A stretch of DNA of 64,000 nucleotides from Methylobacterium sp. W2 (GTDB taxonomy: Bacteria; Pseudomonadota; Alphaproteobacteria; Rhizobiales; Beijerinckiaceae): assembly GCF_020662345.1 (NCBI RefSeq), contig NZ_VMOA01000027.1, forward strand, positions 1 through 64,000. Reading direction: 5' to 3'. Shown one piece after another: positions 24,476 to 33,293 of the stretch. The notes under the pieces are model-generated. The model was not told the DNA's origin and made no database searches. It was given only the letters and a program-made list of their open reading frames with translations. Positions within the stretch are counted from its first letter, which is position 1; each line of letters opens with the position of its first letter. The translations under genes and the position numbers were made by a program.

Positions 24476-26458
24476 CTAATCCCGCCGCAACGACTTGGCG
24501 ATGTGCTTGAGGACCTCGGCCAGAACCGGAGGCATGTTCTCGGCCAGATCCTTTTTCTTGATGTGGGTCAGAGCTGCGAGATGCGTTGCAGGCTTGCTGT
24601 TGGTGAGGAAGTGATAACGGTAGGCTGGCAGAAGCGCCGGATAGTCCTTGAACGGACCGGTGTAGAGCGTGAGCCCCGGTCCCGCTGTCCCGAGCACCAC
24701 TTCCGCCGCTTTGTCGGCGGCCATCTTCGGACCGCCACCCTTTGGGATGATCGCCTTATAGGCGTCCGGGAAGGCTTCGAGCATAGCCAGATCGAGGTCC
24801 AGAGGCGCTGAAAAGTAGACGCCATGCGGCTTCAGGCAATTGATCCACCCTTGCAAAATCTTGCGATCTTCCGGGTCCTGCCAAGTGTGCATAGCCGCAA
24901 ATCTTTCGTCGGACAGCACACCCTCATCAAGTTTCAGCAGCGTTGCTTTTGGCACGCCGAACTCGATGAGCTTCTCGATCGCCGTCTTCACGCGACCAAA
25001 GCCACCGCCGTCGCGACCCAGATCGAGATCGAGAAGGGTCGCGTGCGGGATGCCGAGATGTTTCAGCAATCGCCAGAAATGCTGCACATGCCGCCCGCCC
25101 AAGGGCACGATGGCGACGAAGGCAGGATCGATCAGGAGATCGAGCGCATCGGCCAAGGGTGGCAGGACGATCCGTTCCGAGTCGCCTTCGACCAGCAGGA
25201 CGAACCGGGCGAAGTAGAGTTCAGGATAGGCGAGCATCGCGCCACGGACGAACTTGGACGCCTCGTCAATGCCCGGCGGAATCTTGATTTTCTTGACCGT
25301 CGAGACCCGCGTCTTCGGGTCGCACCGGCAGTAGCGGACCTCTCGCGGATTGACGCGGCTCAGCACCGCTGGCGAATGGCTGGTGACGATCGCCTGCGCG
25401 CCGCCAGCGTCGGTCAGCGACCGGACCTGACGGATGATGCGCGCGAGGAAGTATGGGGAGAGATGGTTTTCCGGCTCTTCCAGCGCGAACAGCGTGAGCG
25501 CCGGGATACGCAGGGTATCGTCACGGAAGCCGTTCACGGTGCCGGCGACAACTTCGCGCTCCAGATCGAACACTGCCGCAGCCAACGCGAAATAGAACAG
25601 CGATTGCTGCCCGTCGCTCAGGGCGTCGAGACCGCGTTCCTGGCCGTCCGGTCCCTGCTCGAAAATGACGGCGATCTTGCTGATGACGTCCTCGAACCGG
25701 CGACTTACCAGGCTGAGCCGGGGTTTCGTATCGACAACATCGTCGTGAAGCCCGGACCAGCGCGCCTGCAAGGCTTTGCCGATTGCGGCGATGGCCGACT
25801 CGCCCTCGAAAGCTGTCGCCAGGCTTTCGGTGGCTTCCTGAACGGCCTCTTCTGTTTCGGACGACCATTCGATAGCTCGCAGCAGGCGCGCAGCGAGCGC
25901 ACCCGTCGTCGCCTTGATCTGCGCCGCAGCGTCCCGGCTTGCGGGTGTGTAATAGAGTTGGATCAGGCCGCGATCCGCTGCCGACACCGGATGGCGCTTG
26001 TCCTCGGCCGGCTCGTCATCGAGCGTATCGACCCAGAACAGCTCCTGCGAAACCTCACCCTCGACCGTCCCGTCATCTTCCCATCGTGCTTCAAGACGCA
26101 GGCGGCAGACCGGCGATTTGCCCTCCCGTTCGATCTGCATGTGCCGGAACGAGGGCGCGATCGTCTCCGGCGTCGCGGTGCCATCGGCTAACTCCGGCAA
26201 ACCGATCAACACGTCGATGAACAGATCCTTGGGTTCACGATCGTCGGGATCATCGCCGGCACCCAGGTGGAAATCCGAACGCTGCACGGTGCGCTGCGTC
26301 CGCGACACGCCGAACAGTTTCGACAATGCATGGAGCAGCGCGGTCTTGCCCGCCGCGTTCGGGCCGACGACCGCCGTGATCTCGGGCGAGATCGGCACCG
26401 TGATCGGATCAGGACCGAAACAGCGGAAGCCGGACAGGGTTACAGAGTCAATACGCAC
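24476..26458 (-). CDS. OLD-family ATP-dependent endonuclease (ABC ATPase + TOPRIM), GajA-like
   Basis: 660 residues from GTG 26456-26458, with a GGAAGGA ribosome site. The ATPase domain shows Walker A GPNAAGKTALL (32-42), a signature-like LSDGQQSLF, Walker B FALEEPENHL and the switch His in VTSHSPAVL. The C-terminal TOPRIM nuclease has the acidic LLVEGDSERIVLP and LLDLDLGRDGGG. This is the OLD/GajA architecture: DNA binding and nicking gated by nucleotide. It sits 13 bp after the Fic gene and 2 bp before the UvrD gene. Confidence 0.85.
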   Translation of the reverse strand: MRIDSVTLSGFRCFGPDPITVPISPEITAVVGPNAAGKTALLHALSKLFGVSRTQRTVQRSDFHLGAGDDPDDREPKDLFIDVLIGLPELADGTATPETIAPSFRHMQIEREGKSPVCRLRLEARWEDDGTVEGEVSQELFWVDTLDDEPAEDKRHPVSAADRGLIQLYYTPASRDAAAQIKATTGALAARLLRAIEWSSETEEAVQEATESLATAFEGESAIAAIGKALQARWSGLHDDVVDTKPRLSLVSRRFEDVISKIAVIFEQGPDGQERGLDALSDGQQSLFYFALAAAVFDLEREVVAGTVNGFRDDTLRIPALTLFALEEPENHLSPYFLARIIRQVRSLTDAGGAQAIVTSHSPAVLSRVNPREVRYCRCDPKTRVSTVKKIKIPPGIDEASKFVRGAMLAYPELYFARFVLLVEGDSERIVLPPLADALDLLIDPAFVAIVPLGGRHVQHFWRLLKHLGIPHATLLDLDLGRDGGGFGRVKTAIEKLIEFGVPKATLLKLDEGVLSDERFAAMHTWQDPEDRKILQGWINCLKPHGVYFSAPLDLDLAMLEAFPDAYKAIIPKGGGPKMAADKAAEVVLGTAGPGLTLYTGPFKDYPALLPAYRYHFLTNSKPATHLAALTHIKKKDLAENMPPVLAEVLKHIAKSLRRD

Positions 26459-26471
26459 AGGCTTCCTTCCG

Positions 26472-27653
26472 TCAGGCGGCAGTGGGGAGCGGATCGGTGC
26501 CCTCGCTCAGGATGGCGAGATACCCCCGGTAACTGAAAACGCGGCCGCGCTTGCGGCCCGTGACTTCCTCGACGATGCCGAACCGCTCCAAATCGGCGAG
26601 CGCCGCATTGACCGTGGGGGCCGAAAGGCCCGTCTGGTGGACGAGCTGGTTGGCCGTCAGATAGGGATTCTGCTGAAACAGATCGTGGATGCGCAACGCC
26701 GAGCCGGCCCGATCGCTCTCCATCGTGATGCGCTCGCGGTCTTCCTTGAACAGCTCGACGATCCGGGTGGCTGCGTCAAACGCCTGATTAGCGGTGTCCG
26801 CGACGCCCGTGAGAAAGAAGTCCAGCCAGGCTTCCCACGCGCCATGCTCGCGCACCTCCTGAAGCAGGCGGTAATAGTCGGCACGATGGGTTTTGAGATA
26901 GAGGCTCAGATAGAGCAGCGGCTTGCGCAGCACGCCGTTGACGCAGAGATACAGCGTGACCAGCAAGCGGCCGATCCTGCCGTTGCCGTCCAGGAACGGG
27001 TGGATGGTCTCGAATTGAACGTGCAGCAGGCCGGCCTTGATGAGGGCGGGAAGACGCGAGCCTTCCTCGTGCATGAAACGCTCCAGCGCATCGAGGCAGG
27101 CATCCATTTCAGTCGGTGGCGGCGGCACGAAGAGCGCATTGCCGGGGCGTGTCCCACCGATCCAGTTCTGCGAACCCCGGAACTCGCCGGGGCTTTTCGT
27201 GCCGCCGCGTCCGCTTTGCAGCAGGCGCGCGTGCATCTCACGGATCAGACGCAGCGACAGCGGCAGGTCTTCCAGCCGCTCCAGCCCGTACATCATAGCG
27301 TCGACGTAGTTCGAGACTTCGCGGATATCGTCGATCGGCTGACCGGCCTGTGCCTCGGTCTCGAAGCGAAGCAGGTCCGAAAGGGTCGATTGTGTACCCT
27401 CGATCTGGGACGAGAGGACCGCTTCCTTCCTCACATACATATAGAGAAACAGCTCCTGACGCGGGAGCAGCATGGTAATGCCGTCCAGACGCCCCAACGC
27501 TCGCTCCGCCAGGCTCAGCCGTTCCAGCAGAGCGAGCACGTCGATCGACGGCTCTGGCGGCAACGGCGGCGGCACGAAGGCGCGCACCATCTCGCCCGCA
27601 ACGGGCGTTTCGACGAAGCGGCCTAGCCGGAGATTGGGCGCGGGTTCGGACAT
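26472..27653 (-). CDS. Fic-family AMPylase-like protein with C-terminal winged helix
   Basis: 393 residues. The Fic active site HPFLDGNGRIGR (218-229) is intact. The N-terminal inhibitory motif SSQIEG (81-86) fits (S/T)xxxE(G/N), so this is a self-inhibited class II Fic. The last ~100 residues contain the helix-turn-helix LTANQLVHQTGLSAPTVNAA. Fic enzymes usually transfer AMP to proteins. It is the first gene of a tight operon with the OLD and UvrD genes. The DNA-binding tail and the repeat-rich promoter suggest autoregulation. Confidence 0.87.
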   Translation of the reverse strand: MSEPAPNLRLGRFVETPVAGEMVRAFVPPPLPPEPSIDVLALLERLSLAERALGRLDGITMLLPRQELFLYMYVRKEAVLSSQIEGTQSTLSDLLRFETEAQAGQPIDDIREVSNYVDAMMYGLERLEDLPLSLRLIREMHARLLQSGRGGTKSPGEFRGSQNWIGGTRPGNALFVPPPPTEMDACLDALERFMHEEGSRLPALIKAGLLHVQFETIHPFLDGNGRIGRLLVTLYLCVNGVLRKPLLYLSLYLKTHRADYYRLLQEVREHGAWEAWLDFFLTGVADTANQAFDAATRIVELFKEDRERITMESDRAGSALRIHDLFQQNPYLTANQLVHQTGLSAPTVNAALADLERFGIVEEVTGRKRGRVFSYRGYLAILSEGTDPLPTAA

Positions 27654-27753
27654 GAGCTGAATATGATGCCGCAGCCTTATTTAAGCAATAGGCGCTTGGC
27701 TTAAATAGGAAATGAGCTAAGGTAAGCGCTCTTAAATAAGGGGCGATGTCACC
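27654..27753. promoter_or_regulatory. Operator cluster between the Fic operon and a divergent gene
   Basis: CCTTATTTAAG (27675-27685) and CTTAAATAAGG (27731-27741) are exact reverse complements. A third related word, CTTAAATAGG, lies between them at 27700-27709. Together they form an AT-rich three-site cluster in a GC-rich region, covering the start regions of both flanking genes. The winged helix of Fic is the likeliest ligand. Confidence 0.65.
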
Positions 27754-28380
27754 ATGGGCGGGTACACGCAGCGGGTCCGAGACAGTATTCTTCCGCTTTC
27801 AGTGGCCGGAACCCTGCCGACTGCTTTTGGCGAATGGTCCTTTACCGAGAATACGGTCGATCACGAACAGCCCATCGAAACCTGCGAACTCTGCGGCCAG
27901 CAGGATCTTCGCTACCATTTCGAGATCGCCAATCAATATACCGACTCGAAGCTCTGGGTCGGCTCCCACTGCATACTTCAGTTCGACGTGGCCGTCCTTG
28001 AGAAGGGTCGGCGTCTGTCGCCGACAGAGGCGAAACGACACCTCACCAAACTGACCCAGCAGATGCAGTTGGAATCCTGCATCCGCACCCTTGAGCAGCT
28101 TGCGACGAAAGAGAGCAACCCCATCCTGTCGGGAGCACTCGATTACTATCGCAAGAACAAGAAGCTCACGCCTAAATATGCCGCCGTCGTGTTCTGGAAG
28201 CTCCAGGCGTTCAACGTCGATCACCACCCGTCGTTCTTTCAGGTCGAGCTTCGTCGCGCGCAGCACGTCGAGGATCTTCGACAGATGCCGACCGCGCGCG
28301 TCCATCGCTTCTGGAGCGCATTGACGACGGCGCAGCGTCGCAAGGCTGTTGAACTGGGTCACGCGCCACCAGAGGGATAA
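27754..28380 (+). CDS. Hypothetical protein with a CxxC motif
   Basis: 208 residues. The N-terminal third contains ETCELCGQQDLRYHFEI, a possible half zinc site, followed by LWVGSHCILQFDVAV with one more Cys. The rest is helical and basic with no family recognised. It is divergent from the Fic operon and shares its operator-bearing spacer, so it may be co-regulated. It is followed by the structured leader of the ParB-like gene. Confidence 0.65.
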   Translation: MGGYTQRVRDSILPLSVAGTLPTAFGEWSFTENTVDHEQPIETCELCGQQDLRYHFEIANQYTDSKLWVGSHCILQFDVAVLEKGRRLSPTEAKRHLTKLTQQMQLESCIRTLEQLATKESNPILSGALDYYRKNKKLTPKYAAVVFWKLQAFNVDHHPSFFQVELRRAQHVEDLRQMPTARVHRFWSALTTAQRRKAVELGHAPPEG

Positions 28381-28388
28381 ACCGCGGC

Positions 28389-28735
28389 GATCAGGATGCA
28401 CGGTTTTCTGGCATCTCGGTTTTACACATCCTGATCCGGCTTTTTTCTCCCGGCTCCCGCTGACGCTCACGCCGAGCGAGTTGCTTGGGGGCGCCGCCCC
28501 CTGGCGCGGGCAAGGGTGAAGCGCGGCAAGCCGCGCCGACCGGGGTGGTCTCCCCGACCTTCCGCGCGGATGCGATGTTCAGCACATCCGTCATTACGGA
28601 CATCCGCTTGTGCAGGCCGGGTGATCCCCCTCCACCCCGGCCGCCCTGGCTCTTGCACCCCCCGGTCTCGCCGACGGGCAGGGTTTCAGCGCGGCGCTTC
28701 GCTGCGCGAAACCCAAGCCCATGAGGAGCAAGACC
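28389..28735 (+). promoter_or_regulatory. Structured leader, copy 1 (before the ParB-like gene)
   Basis: The 347-bp leader begins with a perfect 10-bp inverted repeat, GATCAGGATG (28389-28398) and CATCCTGATC (28427-28436). It holds a 38-bp block (28610-28647) also found at 35133-35170. It ends in a hairpin (28681-28714) closed by GGGTTTC/GAAACCC, just before the ribosome site. The same ordered parts precede the DUF932 gene. A conserved RNA or single-strand DNA regulatory structure is inferred. Confidence 0.6.
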
Positions 28736-30784
28736 ATGACGACCATCGCCAATGATACGACCGCCACCCCCGCCATTTTCACCGGCACGGAGGTGTTCAT
28801 CCCGCTCAACAAGCTCAAGAAGCATCCGAACAACGCCCGCAAGACGCCGCACAGCGAAGCGTCCATCGAGGCGAAGGCGGCGAGCATCCACGCCAAGGGC
28901 ATCCTGCAGAACCTCGTGGTGGAGCCGGAGCTAGACACGGACGGAGCTGCGACCGGCTTCTATCTCGTCAGCATCGGCGAAGGCCGCAGGCTGGCGCAGT
29001 TGCTGCGCGTGAAGCGCAAGCAGATCAAGAAGACCGAACCCATCCGCTGCGTCATCGACACCGTGAACGACGCCAGCGAAATCAGTCTGGACGAGAACGT
29101 CACCCGCGAAGACCTTTCGCCCGCCGACCAGTTCGAGCGTTTCCGCGAGCTTGCCGAAACGCGCGGTTGGGGCGCGGAGGAAATCGCCGCCCGCTTCGGC
29201 GTGAGCGCCCATGTCGTGCGCCAGCGGATGCGTCTCGGCGCGGTCAGCCCCAGGCTGATGCAGGTCTATCGCGATGGGGATTTGACTCTGGAGCAGTTGA
29301 TGGCCTTCGCCATCGTGGACGATCCGGCGCGGCAGGAGCAGGTTTACGAGAACTTGTCGTGGAACAAGGACCCTTCCACCATCCGGCGCGACCTGACCCG
29401 GATGCACATCGCGGCGACGGAACGGCGGGCGGTCTTCGTCGGCGCGGAAGTCTATATCGAAGCCGGTGGCGTGATCCTGCGTGACCTGTTCACCGAGGAT
29501 CGCGGCGGCTTCTATGAGGATGCCGGTTTGCTCGACCGGCTGGTGATCGAGAAGCTGGACGGGATCGCTGACACCATAAAGGCCGGGGAAGGCTGGAAAT
29601 GGGCGTCTGTCCATATCGACTATCCGCACGGCAACGGCTTGCGCCGCACCTATCCGCATCTGATGGCCTTGTCGGAGGAAGACGAAGCAGCCTATGCCGC
29701 TGCGCAAGGCGAATATGACGCCCTGTCCGAGCAGTATGACAGCGCCGAGGAACTGCCCGATGACGTGGATAGGCGGTTCGGGGAGCTTGAAGCCGAGATC
29801 GAGCGCATCGACGCCTTGCGTCACGCCTATGATGCGGACGACATCGCCCGTGGCGGTGTGTTCGTCATCCTTTCTCATGACGGGGAAGCCCGCATCGAGC
29901 GCGGCTTCATCCGCGCCGAGGATGAGTTCCCTGAAACCGAAGAAGGTCAGGACGGTGAAGGCGGCAGCGTGATCGACAGCGTTCGCGTCAACGGCGATGG
30001 CGAGATCATCGAAGACGGCGACCGGGACGAGGACGGCAATGCCGTTTCCGCGATCGAGACCGAGGAAGATACGGGGGATGCGGGCAAGCCGCTGTCGGAC
30101 CTTCTCATCCGTGACCTGACCTCGCACCGGACGCTGGGCCTTCGCCTTGCTCTGGGCGAGCAGCCGGACATGGCGCTGATCGCCGTCACCCACGCGCTGG
30201 CGGCGCAGACCTTCTATCGGGGGGTGGATGCCGCCTGCCTCGAAATCCGCCCAACGAGCAGCTACCTTGCTTCCCACGCGGACGGCATCGAGGACACGGC
30301 GGCGGGCAAGGCGCTGGCGGATCGTCATGCCGGTTGGGCGGCGGATATGCCGCGTGATGTTGCCGACCTGTGGGGCTTCATCGCCGGTCTGGACCATGCC
30401 AGCATCATGGCGCTGTTCGCCCATTGCGCCTCGCTCACCGTCAATGCGGTCAAGCAGCCGTGGGAGCGCAAGCCCCACGCCCATGCGACGGCGGACAAGC
30501 TGGCGACGGCGGTGGCGCTCGACATGACGGCGCACTGGACGCCGACCGTGCGAGCCTATCTCGGTCGCGTCACCAAGGCGCATATCCTCGCCGTCGTGCG
30601 CGAGGCCGTCAGCGACGAGGCGGCGGAGCGGATCGCGGGCTTGAAGAAGACGGACATGGCGGATGCCGCCGAGCAGTTTCTGGCCGGAACAGGATGGCTA
30701 CCCGCCGCCCTACGGACGGCGCGGCTCGCGTGGCTGGACGAGCCGCAGCAGGACGGTGACGCCTTCCAGATCGCCGCCGAGTGA
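28736..30784 (+). CDS. ParB/RepB-type DNA-binding protein (large)
   Basis: 682 residues from ATG 28736, chosen because GAGGAG lies 7 bases upstream; ATG 28721 would add 5. The N-terminal ParB domain has IPLNKLKKHPNNARK and IGEGRRLAQLLRVKR. A helix-turn-helix follows with EIAARFGVSAHVVRQRMRLG. The C-terminal ~400 residues, including an acidic stretch near 410-450, are typical of plasmid and ICE-borne ParB-like proteins longer than chromosomal ParB. The role may be partition, gene regulation or nuclease-like. No parA is adjacent; the element's parA is at 38797. Confidence 0.82.
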   Translation: MTTIANDTTATPAIFTGTEVFIPLNKLKKHPNNARKTPHSEASIEAKAASIHAKGILQNLVVEPELDTDGAATGFYLVSIGEGRRLAQLLRVKRKQIKKTEPIRCVIDTVNDASEISLDENVTREDLSPADQFERFRELAETRGWGAEEIAARFGVSAHVVRQRMRLGAVSPRLMQVYRDGDLTLEQLMAFAIVDDPARQEQVYENLSWNKDPSTIRRDLTRMHIAATERRAVFVGAEVYIEAGGVILRDLFTEDRGGFYEDAGLLDRLVIEKLDGIADTIKAGEGWKWASVHIDYPHGNGLRRTYPHLMALSEEDEAAYAAAQGEYDALSEQYDSAEELPDDVDRRFGELEAEIERIDALRHAYDADDIARGGVFVILSHDGEARIERGFIRAEDEFPETEEGQDGEGGSVIDSVRVNGDGEIIEDGDRDEDGNAVSAIETEEDTGDAGKPLSDLLIRDLTSHRTLGLRLALGEQPDMALIAVTHALAAQTFYRGVDAACLEIRPTSSYLASHADGIEDTAAGKALADRHAGWAADMPRDVADLWGFIAGLDHASIMALFAHCASLTVNAVKQPWERKPHAHATADKLATAVALDMTAHWTPTVRAYLGRVTKAHILAVVREAVSDEAAERIAGLKKTDMADAAEQFLAGTGWLPAALRTARLAWLDEPQQDGDAFQIAAE

Positions 30785-30790
30785 GGACCG

Positions 30791-30880
30791 GGCCGGGATC
30801 GCGCGAGCGGTCCCGGCCTTCCTTCCGTCCATCACGCCAAAAAAAATCGGTCGCCCGGGGATCGACCCCGCGCGACCGAT
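30791..30880. terminator. Two hairpins after the ParB-like gene
   Basis: GGCCGGGA (30791-30798) pairs with TCCCGGCC (30811-30818), followed by TTCCTTCC, a plausible terminator for the gene on the left. ATCGGTCGC (30846-30854) pairs with GCGACCGAT (30872-30880). It has a run of eight A on its left, so on the minus strand it forms a classic hairpin plus T8 terminator for transcripts of the DUF488 operon. Confidence 0.55.
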
Positions 30881-30921
30881 CCGATGCCCTTCGCGGTCAT
30901 CGGGTTAAGGAGGATCGTTCG

Positions 30922-31332
30922 ATGATCGTACTCATGTTGATGACCGTCGCGCTGGTCGCCGGTCTCTCTACCCTGGCCTATACGCTCGCCGTCTATGCGC
31001 TACCCTTCATGATGGGCATCGAGGCGGCGAAATGGGCCTATGTTTCCGGCTCCGGCCTGATCGGCGCGGGCCTCGTCGGTCTCGTCGCCGGGGCCGCAGC
31101 CTATGGCTTGCTGGTAATCGCCTTCGCATCCCTGCGCTCGCCGGTCCTGTGCGCGATTGTGGCGCTGGTCTTCGCCGCGCCCGCCGCGGTCGCGGGCTAC
31201 GCCCTCGTCCACGGCGTCACGGGCGACGTGCCGTCCGAGGTCTGGCGGGAGATATTCTGCATCATGGGTGGCGGGTTCGGCGGCGGTTCGGCGCTGATGC
31301 GGTTGGTCCGTAAGATTCCGTATCAATTGTGA
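30922..31332 (+). CDS. Small multi-pass membrane protein, unknown function
   Basis: 136 residues from ATG 30922, fixed by the AAGGAGG ribosome site 7 bases ahead. Four hydrophobic segments are visible: the N-terminal VLMLMTVALVAG region, GSGLIGAGLVGLVAG, VLCAIVALVFAAPAAVAGYA and the Gly-rich IMGGGFGGGSALM. No family is recognised. It stands between the ParB-like gene and the convergent DUF488 operon. Confidence 0.65.
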   Translation: MIVLMLMTVALVAGLSTLAYTLAVYALPFMMGIEAAKWAYVSGSGLIGAGLVGLVAGAAAYGLLVIAFASLRSPVLCAIVALVFAAPAAVAGYALVHGVTGDVPSEVWREIFCIMGGGFGGGSALMRLVRKIPYQL

Positions 31333-31353
31333 CCGTGGATTGGTCAGGCAGGA

Positions 31354-31800
31354 TCAGAGGTGCCTGACTTTCAAAGTGCCGTCCCATTTGCTGTTCAGAT
31401 ATTCGCAGACGAGCCGCCGATGGCAATGATGGGGCTTGTCCTCGGAACACAGCAGACATCCGCCTTCGAACATTTCGGGTTTGAACCTGTCCTCGATCTT
31501 GCGCTGCGCCATCAGCCGCATGAACGAATTCTCGTAGATACCCCAGTCGCCTTTGTCCCGCTTGAAGGCTTTCAGGATGTCGTCGGTCGGGGCGAGAAGC
31601 GGCTGATGCACATATTGCGCGCCGCAGATCGTCTTCACGAAAAAAGCGAGGTCATCGGCTTTCGCGAAACCCGCGAGCTGCGACGTATTGTGGAGCCGGA
31701 CGTCGATCACCTTTTTCACGCTCGCGCTCTTCAGCCGGTCGAAAAATTTGGCGGCCGTGGTCTTGGTGAAGCCGATCGTCGTTAAATCCACACCGCTCAA
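31354..31800 (-). CDS. DUF488 protein (second of pair)
   Basis: 148 residues from a TTG start. The family pattern is visible: TTIGFTKTTAAKFFDRL, VIDVRLHNTSQLAGFAK and the terminal CLLCSEDKPHHCHRRLV, where the Cys and His residues cluster. DUF488 function is unknown. It lies 5 bp after the first DUF488 gene, so they form an operon. The two proteins are clearly different members, suggesting a hetero-pair. Confidence 0.82.
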   Translation of the reverse strand: MSGVDLTTIGFTKTTAAKFFDRLKSASVKKVIDVRLHNTSQLAGFAKADDLAFFVKTICGAQYVHQPLLAPTDDILKAFKRDKGDWGIYENSFMRLMAQRKIEDRFKPEMFEGGCLLCSEDKPHHCHRRLVCEYLNSKWDGTLKVRHL

Positions 31801-31805
31801 ATCAT

Positions 31806-32444
31806 CTACTCCGCCGCCGCCGGTTTTCGCGCGCTGGTTTCTCGCTCGGAAAACGCGACTTTCATTGCTCTATCCCGATAAGCTGCGGCAAGTCGCTTTG
31901 CGGGCGGTTCGAAGAGATCGATATCGCTCTTGCCCGCCATGTCCATCAGCCTGTCCTCAATCTGCCGATGATCGACGATCTGACCTCCGCTCAGAATATG
32001 GCGGACAGCCACCCCGCGCTCTTGCAACGCCCGGCCCACCAGAAGGCAGCGATGGCAATCGAGCGGATCATGCTCCGAACACATCATGGCGATGCGATAC
32101 TTCTTCGCCCCGTCGATGACACGCTCCAGTCCTCGCGCGAAGTCGGGCGTCTCAGCCATTTTCTCGTAATCGGCCACGCCGTCGCAAAAGAATCGTTTGC
32201 CTTTCGGACGCCCACCCAGTTCTTCACCGAGAAAGACATAGGCAACGTCGTCCTGGCGCAGCTCGTCGCGCAGGGTATCCCTATTGAAGTGCGGGAAGTG
32301 CCGCGAAAACGGTGCAGTCCTGACATCAGCGACCGCCGTGACCGACGCCTGACGCAGCAGCGCGAGGAAACGCTCATAGGGCAGTGTCGAATGCCCGATC
32401 GTCAGAACCTCTACAGCCGCATCCGCCAACCCAGCCTCCTTCAT
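31806..32444 (-). CDS. DUF488 protein (first of pair)
   Basis: 212 residues. LTIGHSTLPYERFLALLRQA, ADVRTAPFSRHFPHFN and IAMMCSEHDPLDCHR are the three DUF488 hallmarks, including the CxE..DCHR pocket. A C-terminal extension of about 45 residues is charged and without match. It is 139 bp downstream of the putative dual-OB gene on the same strand. The three genes probably act together in a nucleic-acid-related process not yet defined. Confidence 0.82.
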   Translation of the reverse strand: MKEAGLADAAVEVLTIGHSTLPYERFLALLRQASVTAVADVRTAPFSRHFPHFNRDTLRDELRQDDVAYVFLGEELGGRPKGKRFFCDGVADYEKMAETPDFARGLERVIDGAKKYRIAMMCSEHDPLDCHRCLLVGRALQERGVAVRHILSGGQIVDHRQIEDRLMDMAGKSDIDLFEPPAKRLAAAYRDRAMKVAFSERETSARKPAAAE

Positions 32445-32582
32445 GCTACGACCGTTCGTCCGACACGATCTCCATTTTCAGCGCGTCGCGATCATATCAA
32501 TGATGCACCTGCGCGACCAGCAATCTTCGCGCGCAATATAGACTTTTCCGACTATGCGAATTGCTCGTGTAGTATGCGATGG

Positions 32583-33293
32583 TCACAGGAAATACATACC
32601 GTTGACTTGGGCATAGCAACTATTCGGCATCGCCGCGAACGGACGACACAAGCCAAGGCGAACATGAATGCTCTGGCTTGCGGCGGCATCGGCCTCCAAT
32701 GCAGCTACCCCTCCCGCGAGGAACCGGCTTCTCGCGGCATCGGCGGGCACGGAGAAGTCATATTCGACGCCAGCCTGGTCGATGAGCGCGCGGAGCCGCC
32801 GTTTTCCAGGGGATGGATTGTCCTCGTAGAAGGATATCGACCCTGGCTGGATCAAGATGGCGTCGAGTGAGCCGGTCTGCATACCGGCGACCACATGGGC
32901 TTTGCCCGAATAGGCTCGATGCAAATGGCCGCCAAAGGCCTGGTCGATCGACGCTGATACACCAGCCGCGACGGCGTGTGCGATCTGCGCGGCAGTCATC
33001 TGACCAAGGACCGCGCTGTTGTTGCCGGCAATTACAACGCGATCCTCGGTCGCATGGGGGAACGGGAAATTCGCTGGTGGTGTCGCTGCATCGAATCGAA
33101 CGCGATTGCCGACAGCGAAGAACTTGCCCGGCCCGGCGTGCTGATCCGTCCAGAATCGCGATGCTTCCGCGACGGCGTTCGCGGTCGGCGGCTCCGGGCG
33201 GATCATGCCGCCATTGTTCAAGTCCCACCCTGCGACGCAGAACAGATCACCGTATCGCGTGACATCCGTTATTATTAGTTCGTAAGTCGGCAT
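32583..33293 (-). CDS. Putative dual-OB-domain protein, unknown function
   Basis: 236 residues. It begins MPTYELIITDVTRYGDLFCV and continues GWDLNNGGMIRPEPP, a pattern of short beta strands. Another strand-rich block sits in the second half (YDFSVPADAARSRFL to HVRLGLCRPF). I recall similar proteins under the name dual-OB-domain protein next to DUF488 genes; this is recognition by pattern, not by search. It is the first gene of a three-gene minus-strand set. Confidence 0.5.
   Translation of the reverse strand: MPTYELIITDVTRYGDLFCVAGWDLNNGGMIRPEPPTANAVAEASRFWTDQHAGPGKFFAVGNRVRFDAATPPANFPFPHATEDRVVIAGNNSAVLGQMTAAQIAHAVAAGVSASIDQAFGGHLHRAYSGKAHVVAGMQTGSLDAILIQPGSISFYEDNPSPGKRRLRALIDQAGVEYDFSVPADAARSRFLAGGVAALEADAAASQSIHVRLGLCRPFAAMPNSCYAQVNGMYFL

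Noticed and set aside
28931..30583. 550-codon minus-strand frame opposite the ParB-like gene
   Set aside because: It is a mirror frame caused by high GC at third positions; the + strand has clear ParB motifs.
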